NCBI GenBank assembly: GCA_002699185.1
Contig: PABG01000121.1
Location: 1-58,377, forward strand
DNA length: 58,377 nt
From: Gammaproteobacteria bacterium
GTDB taxonomy: Bacteria > Pseudomonadota > Gammaproteobacteria > Thiohalobacterales > Thiohalobacteraceae
Reading direction: 5' to 3'
Shown here: piece after piece, positions 27,236-35,872 of the stretch
How positions within the stretch are numbered: position 1 is the stretch's first letter
Layout: each line of letters opens with the position of its first letter
Position numbers and translations under genes: made by a program
The notes under the pieces: model-generated
The model's database searches: none
What the model was told of the DNA's origin: nothing
Seen by the model: the letters and a program-made list of their open reading frames with translations, nothing else

Positions 27236-28550
27236 CGCTTCTCTCCGGGGAACGGGCGCTGTCGCGCAGGGTGAGCAACTCGGATTCGGTCAACGGCAGC
27301 CGCCAGACCAGCCAGGTGGCGTGGAGCTTGATGGTCACCGGCAGCAGGGCATAGAGCAGGGTGAGCCACAGCTGCTGCATCGAAGTGGCCGTCCGACCCG
27401 ACTCCAATCCGGTAGCCGACAGCAGGGGGAAGGCGATGCCCACGGCCACCGCCAGTGCCAGCTTGGTGAGCAGGCTCCACAGCCCGAACAGGGTGCCGGT
27501 GCGGTGCTGGCCGGAGACCAGTCGCTGCTGCTCGGCGACATCGGCCTGGATCGAGGCCGGCAGCGCCATGTCGATGCCCAGACTGGCGCCGGTGAGCAGG
27601 CAGATAACGGTGAAGCCGGCGACGTCCCCCGGCCCCAGGCCGAGCACGCCGACAAAGGCGGCGCTGGCCAGCAGCATGGACAGCGCCCAGGTGCGGGCCT
27701 TGCCCAGGCGCCGCGCCAATGCCTGCCACAGAGGCAGGGCGAGCAGACCGCTGAAGAAGTAGGCGCCGAGAAACAGCGGCAGTGAGGTCCCCGCCTGCAA
27801 CACCGTTTCCACGTACAGAATGATCAGCGAGGCGGGGATGGCGTTGGCCATGCTGTTGCTGAAGAAGGCCAGCGACAGCCGTCGCAGCAGGGGGTCCTCG
27901 AGCAGCGCCCGCAGATAACCGGGGGCCGTCGCCCGCCGCTGTGCCGGGGCGGGGGTGGCGAGCAGGGTGATCAGCACCGCCGTCGGCAGCAGGAGGTAGA
28001 GCAGCCAGGCCGCATCCCGCATCAGCAGCGCCAGTTCGTCCGTATGCCCCGTCAGCAGCGGCAGGGCGATCATCAGTATCGTGCCGAGGATGGTGAAGGC
28101 CTCGCGCGCGACGGTCACGCTGGTGCGGGCATGATAGGCCTCGGTCAACTCAGCGCCCCAGGCCAGGTAGGGCACGCTGATCAGGGTCCAGCCGGTGTAA
28201 CTGACCAGGCTCCACAGGAACAGGTAGACGCCGCCGGCATCCGCCGGCGGCACGAACAGGCGGCTGATGCCGAACAGCAGCAGCAGGGCGCCGACCAGCA
28301 TCAGCGGCCGGCGCAGGCGGTTGCCCCAGCGGTTGCGGTCATACCAGTAGCCGACCAGTGGATCGGTGAACACATCCAGTGAACGCGCCAGCAGGATGGC
28401 AATGCCGGCCACCGCCAGCCCCACCTCCGGCAGGCCGGCATAGAAGGCCGGCAGGAACACGTACAGCGGCAGGCCGAGCGCGGCCAGCGGCAGGGCGGTC
28501 ACGCCGTAGGCCAGCAGGCTGCGCCTCCAGTGCGCGATGCTCACGGACAC
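27174..28550 (-). CDS. MFS transporter (glycoside-pentoside-hexuronide/MFS_2-like)
   Basis: A 458-residue permease with about 12 hydrophobic segments. The early loop SLDVFTDPLVGYWYDRNRWG is the MFS_2/GPH-type A-like motif (D-x3-DP-x-G-x2-SDR variant). The substrate is unknown; sugar specificity should not be assumed because the neighbours act on membrane lipids. It starts 10 bp inside the end of the methyltransferase gene and overlaps the DUF3833 gene by 62 bp at its 3' end, so the three are probably co-translated. Confidence 0.85.
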   Translation of the reverse strand: MSVSIAHWRRSLLAYGVTALPLAALGLPLYVFLPAFYAGLPEVGLAVAGIAILLARSLDVFTDPLVGYWYDRNRWGNRLRRPLMLVGALLLLFGISRLFVPPADAGGVYLFLWSLVSYTGWTLISVPYLAWGAELTEAYHARTSVTVAREAFTILGTILMIALPLLTGHTDELALLMRDAAWLLYLLLPTAVLITLLATPAPAQRRATAPGYLRALLEDPLLRRLSLAFFSNSMANAIPASLIILYVETVLQAGTSLPLFLGAYFFSGLLALPLWQALARRLGKARTWALSMLLASAAFVGVLGLGPGDVAGFTVICLLTGASLGIDMALPASIQADVAEQQRLVSGQHRTGTLFGLWSLLTKLALAVAVGIAFPLLSATGLESGRTATSMQQLWLTLLYALLPVTIKLHATWLVWRLPLTESELLTLRDSARSPERSDDEIVPADTDRLRPVAERRV

Positions 28551-29767
28551 GGCGGCCGGATCAGGGTGGTCTGCATCAGGTCGATGCGGCCGCTCTCGAA
28601 GCCCGCCTCACAGTAAGCGAGATAATAGTGCCACAGGCGGATGAAGCGGGTGTCGAAGCCCTGTTCGCGCACCGCGTTGCGGTTGAGCATGAAGCGGTGC
28701 TCCCAGTGGCGCAGGGTGCGGGCATAGTCGGCGCCGTGGAACTCGCAACGGCTGATCTGCAAGCCGGCCCGGGCGGCGTGGGCGGCGAACACCGGGACCG
28801 AGGGCAGCATGCCGCCGGGGAAGATGTACTTCTGAATGAAGTCGGCCCGACGGGTATAACGCTCGAAGGCGGTCTGATCGATGGTGATGACCTGCAGGGC
28901 CGCGCGCCCGCCGGGGCGCAGACAGTTGAACACCGAAGCGAAGAAATCCGGCCAGTAGTCAGTGCCCACGGCCTCGAACATCTCGATCGAGACGACATGG
29001 TCGAAACGGCCGCGCAGGTCGCGGTAGTCCTGCAGCCGCAGTTCGACGCGTCCGGACAGGCCGGCGGCCTCGATGCGCGCGCGGGCATACTCATACTGGG
29101 CGTGGGACAGGGTGATCCCGGTGACCCGGTGACCGTGGCGGGCGGCGTATTCGGCAAAGCCGCCCCAGCCGCAGCCGATTTCCAGGATATGATCACCCGG
29201 GGCGGCATGCAGCGACGCCAGCAATTCGGCGTACTTGCGCGTCTGCGCCGCCTCCAGTGCCTCGTCGGGGCGGTCGAAGCGGGCGCCGGAGTAGGTCATG
29301 CCCGGGTCGAGCCAGAGCCGGTAGAAATCATTGCCCAGGTCGTAGTGGCGGCGGATGTTGCGGCGGCTGCCGCGCCGGGTGTTGGCGCGCAGGCGATGCT
29401 GCAGCCGGTCCAGACCCGCCAGCAGCTGCCGCCCCGGGAAGGCCGCGCGCATGTGGCGTTCATTCAGCGCCAGGACCTGCAGGGTCTCCGCCAGCCGGGT
29501 GCTGGACCAGTCGCCCCGCAGATACCCCTGCGCCAGGCCCATGCCGGCATTGGCGATCAGGCGCAGGCTGAAGCGGGCGGGATGCTGCAGCCGCAGCACG
29601 CCGGCCGGTCCGTCCCGGTCGCCGATGAAATCGAAGTGGCGGCCGTCGGCCAGTTCCAGACGCAGGGAACCGATACGGATGGCGCGCAGCAGGGGCAGCA
29701 GCAGTCGCAGTGCGCCGGGAATCTGTTGCGGCCGCGGCTCGAAGCGCAGCACCTTTTCTGTGTTCAT
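28541..29767 (-). CDS. Cyclopropane-fatty-acyl-phospholipid synthase family methyltransferase
   Basis: A 408-residue SAM-dependent methyltransferase acting on unsaturated phospholipid acyl chains. Landmarks are RRNIRRHYDLGNDFYRLWLD, GMTYSGARF, motif I LEIGCGWGGFAEYAA, SIEMFEAVG and FIQKYIFPGGMLPS. The family covers Cfa (cyclopropane formation) and relatives that methylate the double bond, such as the one used for furan fatty acids in alphaproteobacteria. The operon context favours the second group, but residues cannot decide it. The ATG at 29767 overlaps the DUF1365 stop; 20 upstream in-frame codons belong to that gene. Confidence 0.9.
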   Translation of the reverse strand: MNTEKVLRFEPRPQQIPGALRLLLPLLRAIRIGSLRLELADGRHFDFIGDRDGPAGVLRLQHPARFSLRLIANAGMGLAQGYLRGDWSSTRLAETLQVLALNERHMRAAFPGRQLLAGLDRLQHRLRANTRRGSRRNIRRHYDLGNDFYRLWLDPGMTYSGARFDRPDEALEAAQTRKYAELLASLHAAPGDHILEIGCGWGGFAEYAARHGHRVTGITLSHAQYEYARARIEAAGLSGRVELRLQDYRDLRGRFDHVVSIEMFEAVGTDYWPDFFASVFNCLRPGGRAALQVITIDQTAFERYTRRADFIQKYIFPGGMLPSVPVFAAHAARAGLQISRCEFHGADYARTLRHWEHRFMLNRNAVREQGFDTRFIRLWHYYLAYCEAGFESGRIDLMQTTLIRPPCP

Positions 29768-30534
29768 GAACTGAACTCCTTGCGGGGCGGTGAGGGTTTG
29801 CGATGGAAGGGCACCTGCCTGAACCACAGCTTCAGGGCCTGCCAGTGGATCATGGCCATGACCTTGAAGGTCATCAGCGGTATGCGCAGGGCGAGTGCCA
29901 GCCAGGTGCGGTCATTCAGCGGGCGGCGCTGTCCGGTCTGCACCGCGGCCAGCAGCAGCCGGTCCTGCTGGTATTCCCGGATGACGTACTGCAGGCGCGC
30001 ATCCGGTCGCGACAGCCGGAAATGGTAGCGGGCGTTCATGTCGATGAAGGGCGAGACGTGAAACTGCTTGTCATGCTCGCCCGTGACCGGCCACGACAAC
30101 GCCGCGCCCTGCGCATGCAGGACATAGGTATGGGACTCGTCGAAGGTGTTGTGGACCTCGCACAGCACGGCGACGGGCCGGCCCTCGGCGGTTTCCACGT
30201 ACCACAGGCTGAGCGGGTTGAAGACATAGCCCAGTACACGGGGAAAGCACAGCAGATGGATGCGGGTCCCCGCGTCCGGCAGGCCGGCATCGCGCAGCAG
30301 CCGCTCGGCCCAGGCGCGCAGGCTGCTGCCGTCGCGGAGGCCATGGTCGCGATCGTGGAAGTCGAACAGGTTGAAGCGATTGTGCGAGAACAGCCGGCAG
30401 TGCGCGACGGCCTCGTCGATGCGGTCGATGTCCACGAACAGATTGAAGACCCGATAGCGGAAACGATAGGCCACCGGGAAACGTCGCCGGTGCATGACCT
30501 CGCCCGCATAGATGCAGCCGGCCGCGTCCGTCAT
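29764..30534 (-). CDS. DUF1365 family protein
   Basis: A 256-residue protein with the DUF1365 N-terminus YAGEVMHRRRFPVAYRFRYR and the motif CFPRVLGYVFNPLSLWYVET, followed by HNTFDESHTYVL and FHVSPFIDMNARYHF. Function is unknown; the family is almost always adjacent to a flavin amine-oxidase-like protein and a cyclopropane-synthase-like methyltransferase, as here. It begins 1 bp after the flavoprotein stop and overlaps the methyltransferase start. No membrane anchor or signal is evident except a hydrophobic C-terminal stretch. Confidence 0.87.
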   Translation of the reverse strand: MTDAAGCIYAGEVMHRRRFPVAYRFRYRVFNLFVDIDRIDEAVAHCRLFSHNRFNLFDFHDRDHGLRDGSSLRAWAERLLRDAGLPDAGTRIHLLCFPRVLGYVFNPLSLWYVETAEGRPVAVLCEVHNTFDESHTYVLHAQGAALSWPVTGEHDKQFHVSPFIDMNARYHFRLSRPDARLQYVIREYQQDRLLLAAVQTGQRRPLNDRTWLALALRIPLMTFKVMAMIHWQALKLWFRQVPFHRKPSPPRKEFSS

Positions 30535-30535
30535 G

Positions 30536-31531
30536 TCAGGCCGCGCCCCGCCGCTCGCCCCGGGTGACCCAGGGCGGCTGCACCCCCAGCCGTTCGGCGA
30601 CCGTCACGGCCGAGCGCAGGGCGTCCTCATGGAAGCCGTAGCCGGAATAGGAACCGCACAGCCACAGGCCGTCGCGGCCCTGCAGCGATTGCAGCCGTGG
30701 CTGCTGGCGCAGGGCCTCGCTGTCATAGACCGGATGATGGTAGACCATGCGGGCATGCACGGTCTCGGGGGCCGGTTCCTGCAGCGGATTCAGGGTGACG
30801 AAATACGGCTGCGGGCTGTCGAGTCGCTGCAGCCGGTTCATCCAGTAGGTCACACACACCGCGCGGCCTCCGGAGGTGTCCTGCTCGGAGCGGTAGTTCC
30901 AGGCCGACCAGACCCGGCGCAGCCGCGGCATCAGGCCGCTGTCGCTGTGCAGTACCGCCCGGTTCTGCTGGTAGCGGAAGGCGGCCAGCGGCTCGCGGTC
31001 AGTGCGCAATTCCGGTGCCAGCATGGCCCAGGCCTCGTCGGCGTGACAGGCCAGTACCACATGATCGTAGCCGGCAAGCTCGCCGTCGGTGGTGTGCAGG
31101 GACCACCGCCCGTCTGCGCAGCGCCGCACCTGCTCCACCCGGCAGTCGCGCCGGGCACGCTGGTTCAGATCGCGCAGCATGGCCTTGACGTAGAGATAGC
31201 TGCCCCCGCGCACGCTGCGCCACTGCGGCCGGTTGCGCAGGCTGAGCAGGCCGTGATTGGCGAAGAAGCGACTGAAGCTGTGCATCGGGTAGGCCAGCAT
31301 GGCCTCCACGGGACAGGACCAGATCGCCGCCGCCATGGGCAGCAGGTAATGATCGCGCAGTTCACGGCTGTAACCGTGACGATCCAGGAAGCCGCCCAGG
31401 GTCAGTGACGAGGGCTGCTGCAGCTGCCGCGTGGCCCGGCGATTGAAGTCGAGGATCTCGCGCAGCATGCGCAGGTGGCGGGGGTCGGTCAGACTGCCCG
31501 GGCGGGCGAACAGGGTCTGCAGGCTGCTGCC
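30536..31531 (-). pseudogene. FAD-dependent amine-oxidase-like oxidoreductase, N-terminus missing
   Basis: The C-terminal ~331 residues of a flavoprotein of the FAD/NAD(P)-binding amine-oxidase family. Conserved parts present are AGSSLQTLFARPGSLTDP, RMLREILDFNR, the substrate-domain motif YLLPMAAAIWSCPVE, the VVLACHADEAW segment and the C-terminal FAD motif LWLCGSYSGYGFHEDALRSA. The N-terminal ~100 residues, including the GxGxxG dinucleotide-binding motif, are absent: homology ends at the palindrome at 31526-31537, where SDR sequence begins on the other strand. An internal ATG at 31468 could start a shorter product, but it would not bind FAD normally. Confidence 0.85.
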
Positions 31532-31537
31532 GGCAGC
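31526..31537. other. 12-bp perfect palindrome at a chimeric junction
   Basis: GCTGCCGGCAGC reads the same on both strands. Flavoprotein homology on the minus strand and SDR homology on the plus strand both run up to this site and stop. It marks an inversion, a deletion or an assembly chimera. Confidence 0.85.
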
Positions 31538-32202
31538 TGGTGATCTCGGCCCGGCGGCGCGACCGCCTGGAGGCGGTGCGTGACAAGCTGTCGCAGCGGG
31601 GCGGGGACATACGGGTAGTGCCGGTGGATGTGGTCGATGCCGACGCTGTCGCTGCAGCCGCGCTGGCCGTCGAGGAGCAGGCCGGCGTGCCCGATCTGGT
31701 CATCTACAATGTCGGCGACTACGAGCCCGCCGGCATGGATCAGCTCGACCCGGCCGTGTTCGAACGCATCACCCGGATCAACTATCTCGGCGCGGTCAAC
31801 TGCCTGGCCGCCGTGGTCCCCCGTATGCGCGCCAGCGGCGGTGGCCGTATCCTGATCAATGCCAGTCTGTCCGGCTACGCGGGGCTGCCGCATGCCGCGG
31901 CCTACGGCCCGACCAAGGCGGCCCTGATCAATCTGGCCGAATCGCTGCACCCGGAACTGACACGCGTGGGTATTCATCTCGGCGTCATCAATCACGGTTT
32001 TGTCAGAACGCGCCTGACTGAAAAGAACGAATTCACCATGCCGCAGCTGCTGGAGCCGGCCGCCGCTGCGGCGGCCATTCTTGAACATCTCGACGATCCG
32101 GGCTTCGAGATCCGGTTCCCGCGGCGTCTGGCCTGGATGCTGTGCCTGCTGCGGATGCTGCCGTATCGGCTGTTCTTCGCGCTGACGCGCAGGCTGGTGT
32201 AG
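31534..32202 (+). pseudogene. Short-chain dehydrogenase/reductase, N-terminus missing
   Basis: About 222 residues of an SDR. Present are QLVISARRRDRLEAV (end of the second beta-strand), VVPVDVVDAD, the NVGDYEP equivalent of the NNAG motif, the Ser in ILINASLSGYAGLP and the catalytic YGPTKAALI (Tyr-x3-Lys). The first ~25-30 residues, with the TGxxxGIG cofactor motif, are missing because the frame meets the junction palindrome. A GTG at 31540 could start a truncated product, but without the glycine motif NAD(P) binding is unlikely. An NTF2-like gene follows 2 bp after the stop. Confidence 0.85.
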
Positions 32203-32204
32203 GC

Positions 32205-32648
32205 ATGGCACAGGACATCGAACACCTGACCGCTGCCCTGGCTCAGTTCTATGCGGAGCTTGCGCCCGCTGACCTGGAGCGTGTGGACGAGTTCTATGCC
32301 CCGGACGCCCACTTCCGCGATCCCTTCAACGACGTGCATGGCACGCCGGCGATCCGGGCGATCTACCGGCACATGTTCACACAGCTGCACGATCCCCGTT
32401 TCGAGATCCTGCACTGGGCCTGCAGGGACGACTGGGCCTGTATGCTGTGGCGGTTCCGTTTTTCCGCCCGCCGCCTGGCCGGTGGACGGCCGCTCGAGGT
32501 CGAGGGCATGTCCCGCGTCCGCTTCGACGCCGCCGGACGCGTGGCGGCCCATCACGATTACTGGGATGCGACTGCCATCTACCGACACATCCCCGTGCTG
32601 CGCGGCATGCTGGCCCTGCTGCAGCGCCGGTTAAGCGCAACCGGATGA
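32205..32648 (+). CDS. NTF2-like (SnoaL-type) protein
   Basis: A 147-residue protein with an NTF2-like alpha+beta fold layout: an N-terminal helix (LTAALAQFYAELAPADLERV), DEFYAPDAHFRDPFNDVHG, then paired strands with ACMLWRFRF and GMSRVRFDAAGRVAAHHDYWD. The acidic/His pair in the last motif is typical of SnoaL/NTF2-like proteins that bind small hydrophobic ligands. The function is unknown. It is coupled to the SDR (2-bp gap). SDR/NTF2 pairs commonly accompany the flavoprotein/DUF1365/methyltransferase cluster in other gammaproteobacteria, supporting one pathway. Confidence 0.82.
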   Translation: MAQDIEHLTAALAQFYAELAPADLERVDEFYAPDAHFRDPFNDVHGTPAIRAIYRHMFTQLHDPRFEILHWACRDDWACMLWRFRFSARRLAGGRPLEVEGMSRVRFDAAGRVAAHHDYWDATAIYRHIPVLRGMLALLQRRLSATG

Positions 32649-32658
32649 GGAGATCACA

Positions 32659-32958
32659 GTGCTGGAACGAATGTCACTGCTGCGCAATGATCCCGAGGCT
32701 GCCCGTCGCCTGTTCGAGCGGGCGAGGAGGGGGGATGTGGATGCCCAGTATGCCCTGGGCCTGAGCTATGCCGAGGGTCGGGGCGTGGCCATCGATGATG
32801 CCAGGGCCTATTTCTGGCTCAGCCAGGCGTGCGCTCAGGGTGATGGGGAGGCGCGCATTCTGCGCAATATCGTGGCCCGCGACATGTCTGAGGATGCCTT
32901 CCAACAGGCCCGGCGCATGTGCGACACACCCGATTACATGCAGCATATCGAACTCTGA
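32659..32958 (+). CDS. Sel1-like repeat protein, small
   Basis: A 99-residue soluble protein with one and a half Sel1-type repeats: ARRGDVDAQYALGLSYAEGR, followed by GVAIDDARAYFWLSQACAQG (Sel1 helix pair signature). Such repeats mediate protein-protein contacts. It begins at GTG 32659, 10 bp after the NTF2-like gene, with AGGAG in front. An ATG four codons in is an alternative. No signal peptide is seen. Its role is unknown. Confidence 0.78.
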   Translation: MLERMSLLRNDPEAARRLFERARRGDVDAQYALGLSYAEGRGVAIDDARAYFWLSQACAQGDGEARILRNIVARDMSEDAFQQARRMCDTPDYMQHIEL

Positions 32959-33014
32959 GCCGGTTTCCGGTGCGACTCCGTGCCTCTGCGCGCGCTGCAT
33001 TCATATCGCGACGT

Positions 33015-34979
33015 TCAGAACACCACATTCAGCATGGTCAGCGACACCACCAGGAACAGTACCGTCATGATGCCGCCGGCCCGCATGAAGTCCGGCACCC
33101 GGTAGCCGCCCGGCCCCATGATCAGGGCATTGACCTGGTGGGTGGGGATGAGGAAGGAGTTGGAGGTGGCGATGGCCACGGTCAGTGCATAGATGGCCGG
33201 ATCGGCGCCGACCTGGACGGCGATGTTGACCGCCAGCGGCACCAGCAGCACGGTGGCGCCGACGTTGGACATCACCAGGGTGAAGAAGGTCGCCAGCACG
33301 GCGATGGCGGCCTGAATGATCCAGGGCGCGGCCTCGCCGACCCGGGCCACGACCTCCTCGGCGATGTAGCGGGCGGTGCCGCTGGTCTCCACCGCCAGTC
33401 CCAGCGGGATCAGCGAGGCGAGCAGGAACACCGTCTTCCAACTCACCGCGCGGTAGGCCTCGTCGATGGACAGTACGCCGGAGAGCACCATGCCCATGGC
33501 CCCTGTCAACAGCGCCACCGACAGACGCAGGTCGGTGAACAGGACCAGTCCCAGCGTGATGACAAAGAACAGCAGGGCGTGCGGCACCTTGTGCGGGCGT
33601 TCCTCCTCGTGCGGGTACTCGGTGGTGACGATGACGAAGTTGCGGTCCCGCTCCAGTCGCGCCAGGTCCGCCCAGGTGGTGTGCACCACCAGGGTGTCGC
33701 CGGATTCGAATGGGATGTCGCGCACGCCTTCGCCCTCGCGGCTCAGGGTCTTGCCGCCGCGGTGGAGGGCCAGCAGTGACAGGCCGTAGGTCTTGCGCAG
33801 CCACAACTCCCGGGCGGACTGGCCGATCATCTTGGAGCCGGGCGGAATGACGATCTCGGCGATGCCCGCCTTGGTCGGCACCAGCACCTCGCTGAAGCGG
33901 TCCAGGTCCGTCCGTACCCGCAGCTGATGCTCGCCGGCGAAGCTGTCCAGCGCTTCGCGCGTGCCGAGCAGGGCCAGCCGGGTGCCGGGCTCGATGCCCA
34001 GGCTGCGGTCCACGCCGGCGGCGCCGACGCGGATGCCGTCACCCTTGTCGAGGGCGATCACCCGTACCCGGTAGTCGTGTTCCATCTGGTCCAGGTCGTG
34101 TCCCACCAGCGGGCAGTTGGCGGGCACCTCGGCCTCCACGATGTCGTAGCCCACCCCGTAGACTTCCTGGAAGTAGCGCTTGGTGTCCTCGCCGCGGCTG
34201 CGACCTTCCTCGCCGGCAGCGCTGTCCGAGGGCAGCACGAAGCGGCCGGCCAGGATGAAATAGAGCACGCCGGTGGTGACCAGGGCGATGCCGATGGGGG
34301 TGATGGCGAACAGTCCGAAGGTCTCCATCTGCTGGTCGGGCGGCAGGCCCTTGTTGGAAGTGAGCAGCAGGTCGTTGAGCAGGATCACCGGACTGGAGCC
34401 GACCATGGTCATGGTGCCGCCGAGGATGGCGCAGAAGCCCATGGGCATGAGCAGGCGCGACATGGGCAGGCCGGTGCGGGCCGAGATGCGCGAGACCACC
34501 GGCAGGAACAGGGCGGCGGCGCCCACGTTCTGCATGAAGCTGGAAATGACCCCGACCGTGCCCGAGATCAACGGGATCACGCGCGCCTCGGTGGAACCGC
34601 CGATGCGCAGAATGAAGCCGGCGACCTGGGTCATGATGCCGGTGCGGTCCAGGCCGGCGCCGATGATCATGACCGCAATGATGGAGATCACCGCGTTGCT
34701 GGCAAAGCCGGTGAACAGGTTGTTGGGATCCACCAGGCCCCGCTCCAGCCCCATCAGGGGTGCGAACAGCGCGCTCAGCCCCAGCAGTACCATCACGGTG
34801 ACGGCGGCGACATCGACCTCGACCACCTCGAAGGCGAACAGGAAAATGGTGAACAGCAGAAAGGCGCTGACCCAGGCGATCTCCACCGTGGGCACCACAC
34901 CGGCGATATAGACACCCGCCGCCAGGAACAGGACAGCGGCGATGATCTGTTTCTTGTTCAGACTGAGGCTTTCACTCAC
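33015..34979 (-). CDS. SLC13-family permease with TrkA-C (RCK_C) domains
   Basis: A 654-residue membrane protein: about 11-12 hydrophobic segments split by a cytoplasmic insert (residues about 240-450) carrying two RCK_C/TrkA-C domains (around YRVRVIALDKGDGIRVG and LSLLALHRGGKTLSREG). Halves carry the repeated SLC13 loop patterns SFMQNVGAAALFLPVV and LVMSNVGATVLLVPLAV. Members move anions such as sulfate or dicarboxylates with Na+ or H+; in sulfur bacteria some are sulfate permeases. The start is uncertain: GTG 34979 has an AAGGT ribosome site, GTG 34985 is next, and the frame is open to 35129. Confidence 0.85.
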   Translation of the reverse strand: MSESLSLNKKQIIAAVLFLAAGVYIAGVVPTVEIAWVSAFLLFTIFLFAFEVVEVDVAAVTVMVLLGLSALFAPLMGLERGLVDPNNLFTGFASNAVISIIAVMIIGAGLDRTGIMTQVAGFILRIGGSTEARVIPLISGTVGVISSFMQNVGAAALFLPVVSRISARTGLPMSRLLMPMGFCAILGGTMTMVGSSPVILLNDLLLTSNKGLPPDQQMETFGLFAITPIGIALVTTGVLYFILAGRFVLPSDSAAGEEGRSRGEDTKRYFQEVYGVGYDIVEAEVPANCPLVGHDLDQMEHDYRVRVIALDKGDGIRVGAAGVDRSLGIEPGTRLALLGTREALDSFAGEHQLRVRTDLDRFSEVLVPTKAGIAEIVIPPGSKMIGQSARELWLRKTYGLSLLALHRGGKTLSREGEGVRDIPFESGDTLVVHTTWADLARLERDRNFVIVTTEYPHEEERPHKVPHALLFFVITLGLVLFTDLRLSVALLTGAMGMVLSGVLSIDEAYRAVSWKTVFLLASLIPLGLAVETSGTARYIAEEVVARVGEAAPWIIQAAIAVLATFFTLVMSNVGATVLLVPLAVNIAVQVGADPAIYALTVAIATSNSFLIPTHQVNALIMGPGGYRVPDFMRAGGIMTVLFLVVSLTMLNVVF

Positions 34980-35095
34980 GTTCACACCTTGTGACTGGTC
35001 TGGTTTGGTGCCGGCGGCCGGGGTGGGCCGTGGGCAAAGGTGCGTAATTCTACCAGCCGGAACGTGGAATGACAGGCATGACGCCCGCCCGGGGA

Positions 35096-35740
35096 TCAGC
35101 GCCGGGGCCGGTGCAGGGCCAGAAAGCACTGCACCGTGTGCCGCACCACCCGGTCGATCTCGGCCTGCGGAATCGCTTCCTCAAGGACCAGGGCGCGGGT
35201 GCGCAGCGAGCCGAGCAGGGCGCCGGTGAACTGCCGGGCAGCCAGGTCCGGATCCTCGATATCGAGCATCCCGCGCTCGCACAGGCTCTGCAGATACTCG
35301 GCCAGCCGCCGGTTGCCACGCTCGGGGCCGGATTCGTAATAGAGCCGGCCGACCCGCGGCAGGCTCCGGCTCTCGGCCACGATCAGCCGGTGCAGGGCCA
35401 GCGCCGAGGGTTCCAGCAGGATGTTGAGCAGGAGGGTGGCGAATCGGGTCAGGATGCGCTCGATGCCGTCCTCGTCGGGCGAGGAGGACAGCAGCGTGTC
35501 CAGCAGTTCGCTGCAGCGCTGGGTGATGATGGCCCGGAACAGGGCCTCCTTGTTGCCGAACTGGTTGTAGATGGTCTGCTTCGACACCCCCGCCGTGCGG
35601 GCGATCCGCTCCATGCTGGCCTGGTCGTAGCCCTGTTCCAGGAATATGGCGGTGGCGGCCTGGATGATGGCCTGCTGCTTTTCGGTGACGGCCGGTGGAG
35701 AGCACTGGGGGACAGGGGTGCGGGACATCGGGAGATACAA
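35096..35740 (-). CDS. TetR/AcrR family transcriptional regulator
   Basis: A 214-residue repressor. The N-terminal helix-turn-helix spans residues about 18-65, with IIQAATAIFLEQGYDQASME and RIARTAGVSKQTIYNQFGNK. The C-terminal ligand-binding domain resembles AefR/AcrR-like members. It is divergent from the RND efflux genes with a palindromic operator in the shared 132-bp gap, so it very probably represses the pump and is relieved by a pump substrate. The alternative start is Met5. Confidence 0.9.
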   Translation of the reverse strand: MYLPMSRTPVPQCSPPAVTEKQQAIIQAATAIFLEQGYDQASMERIARTAGVSKQTIYNQFGNKEALFRAIITQRCSELLDTLLSSSPDEDGIERILTRFATLLLNILLEPSALALHRLIVAESRSLPRVGRLYYESGPERGNRRLAEYLQSLCERGMLDIEDPDLAARQFTGALLGSLRTRALVLEEAIPQAEIDRVVRHTVQCFLALHRPRR

Positions 35741-35756
35741 TCAGTGGGCAATGAAG

Positions 35757-35797
35757 TTGACAGGAATTTTTACAGATCTGGACTGGACCGTCCAGTC
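35757..35797 (+). promoter_or_regulatory. Divergent control region with palindromic operator (35781-35797)
   Basis: GACTGGACCGTCCAGTC at 35781-35797 is a perfect 8-bp inverted repeat around one central base, the usual size of a TetR-family site. A consensus TTGACA -35 lies at 35757-35762 on the pump strand, so the operator covers the region where the -10 box would sit. No good TATAAT-like hexamer is seen at exact spacing; TCTAAT at 35796 is a possible one. Confidence 0.7.
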
Positions 35798-35872
35798 TAA
35801 TTCAGCCAGAATAGCTGCCTTCACGCGTGTCCGCTGCGGTGGCCGCGCCGATTCCGGAAATGAGGTGATGCC

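Noticed and set aside
28379-30028. A 549-codon plus-strand frame opposite the methyltransferase and DUF1365 genes.
   Set aside because: Shadow of two well-supported minus-strand genes; no coding signature.
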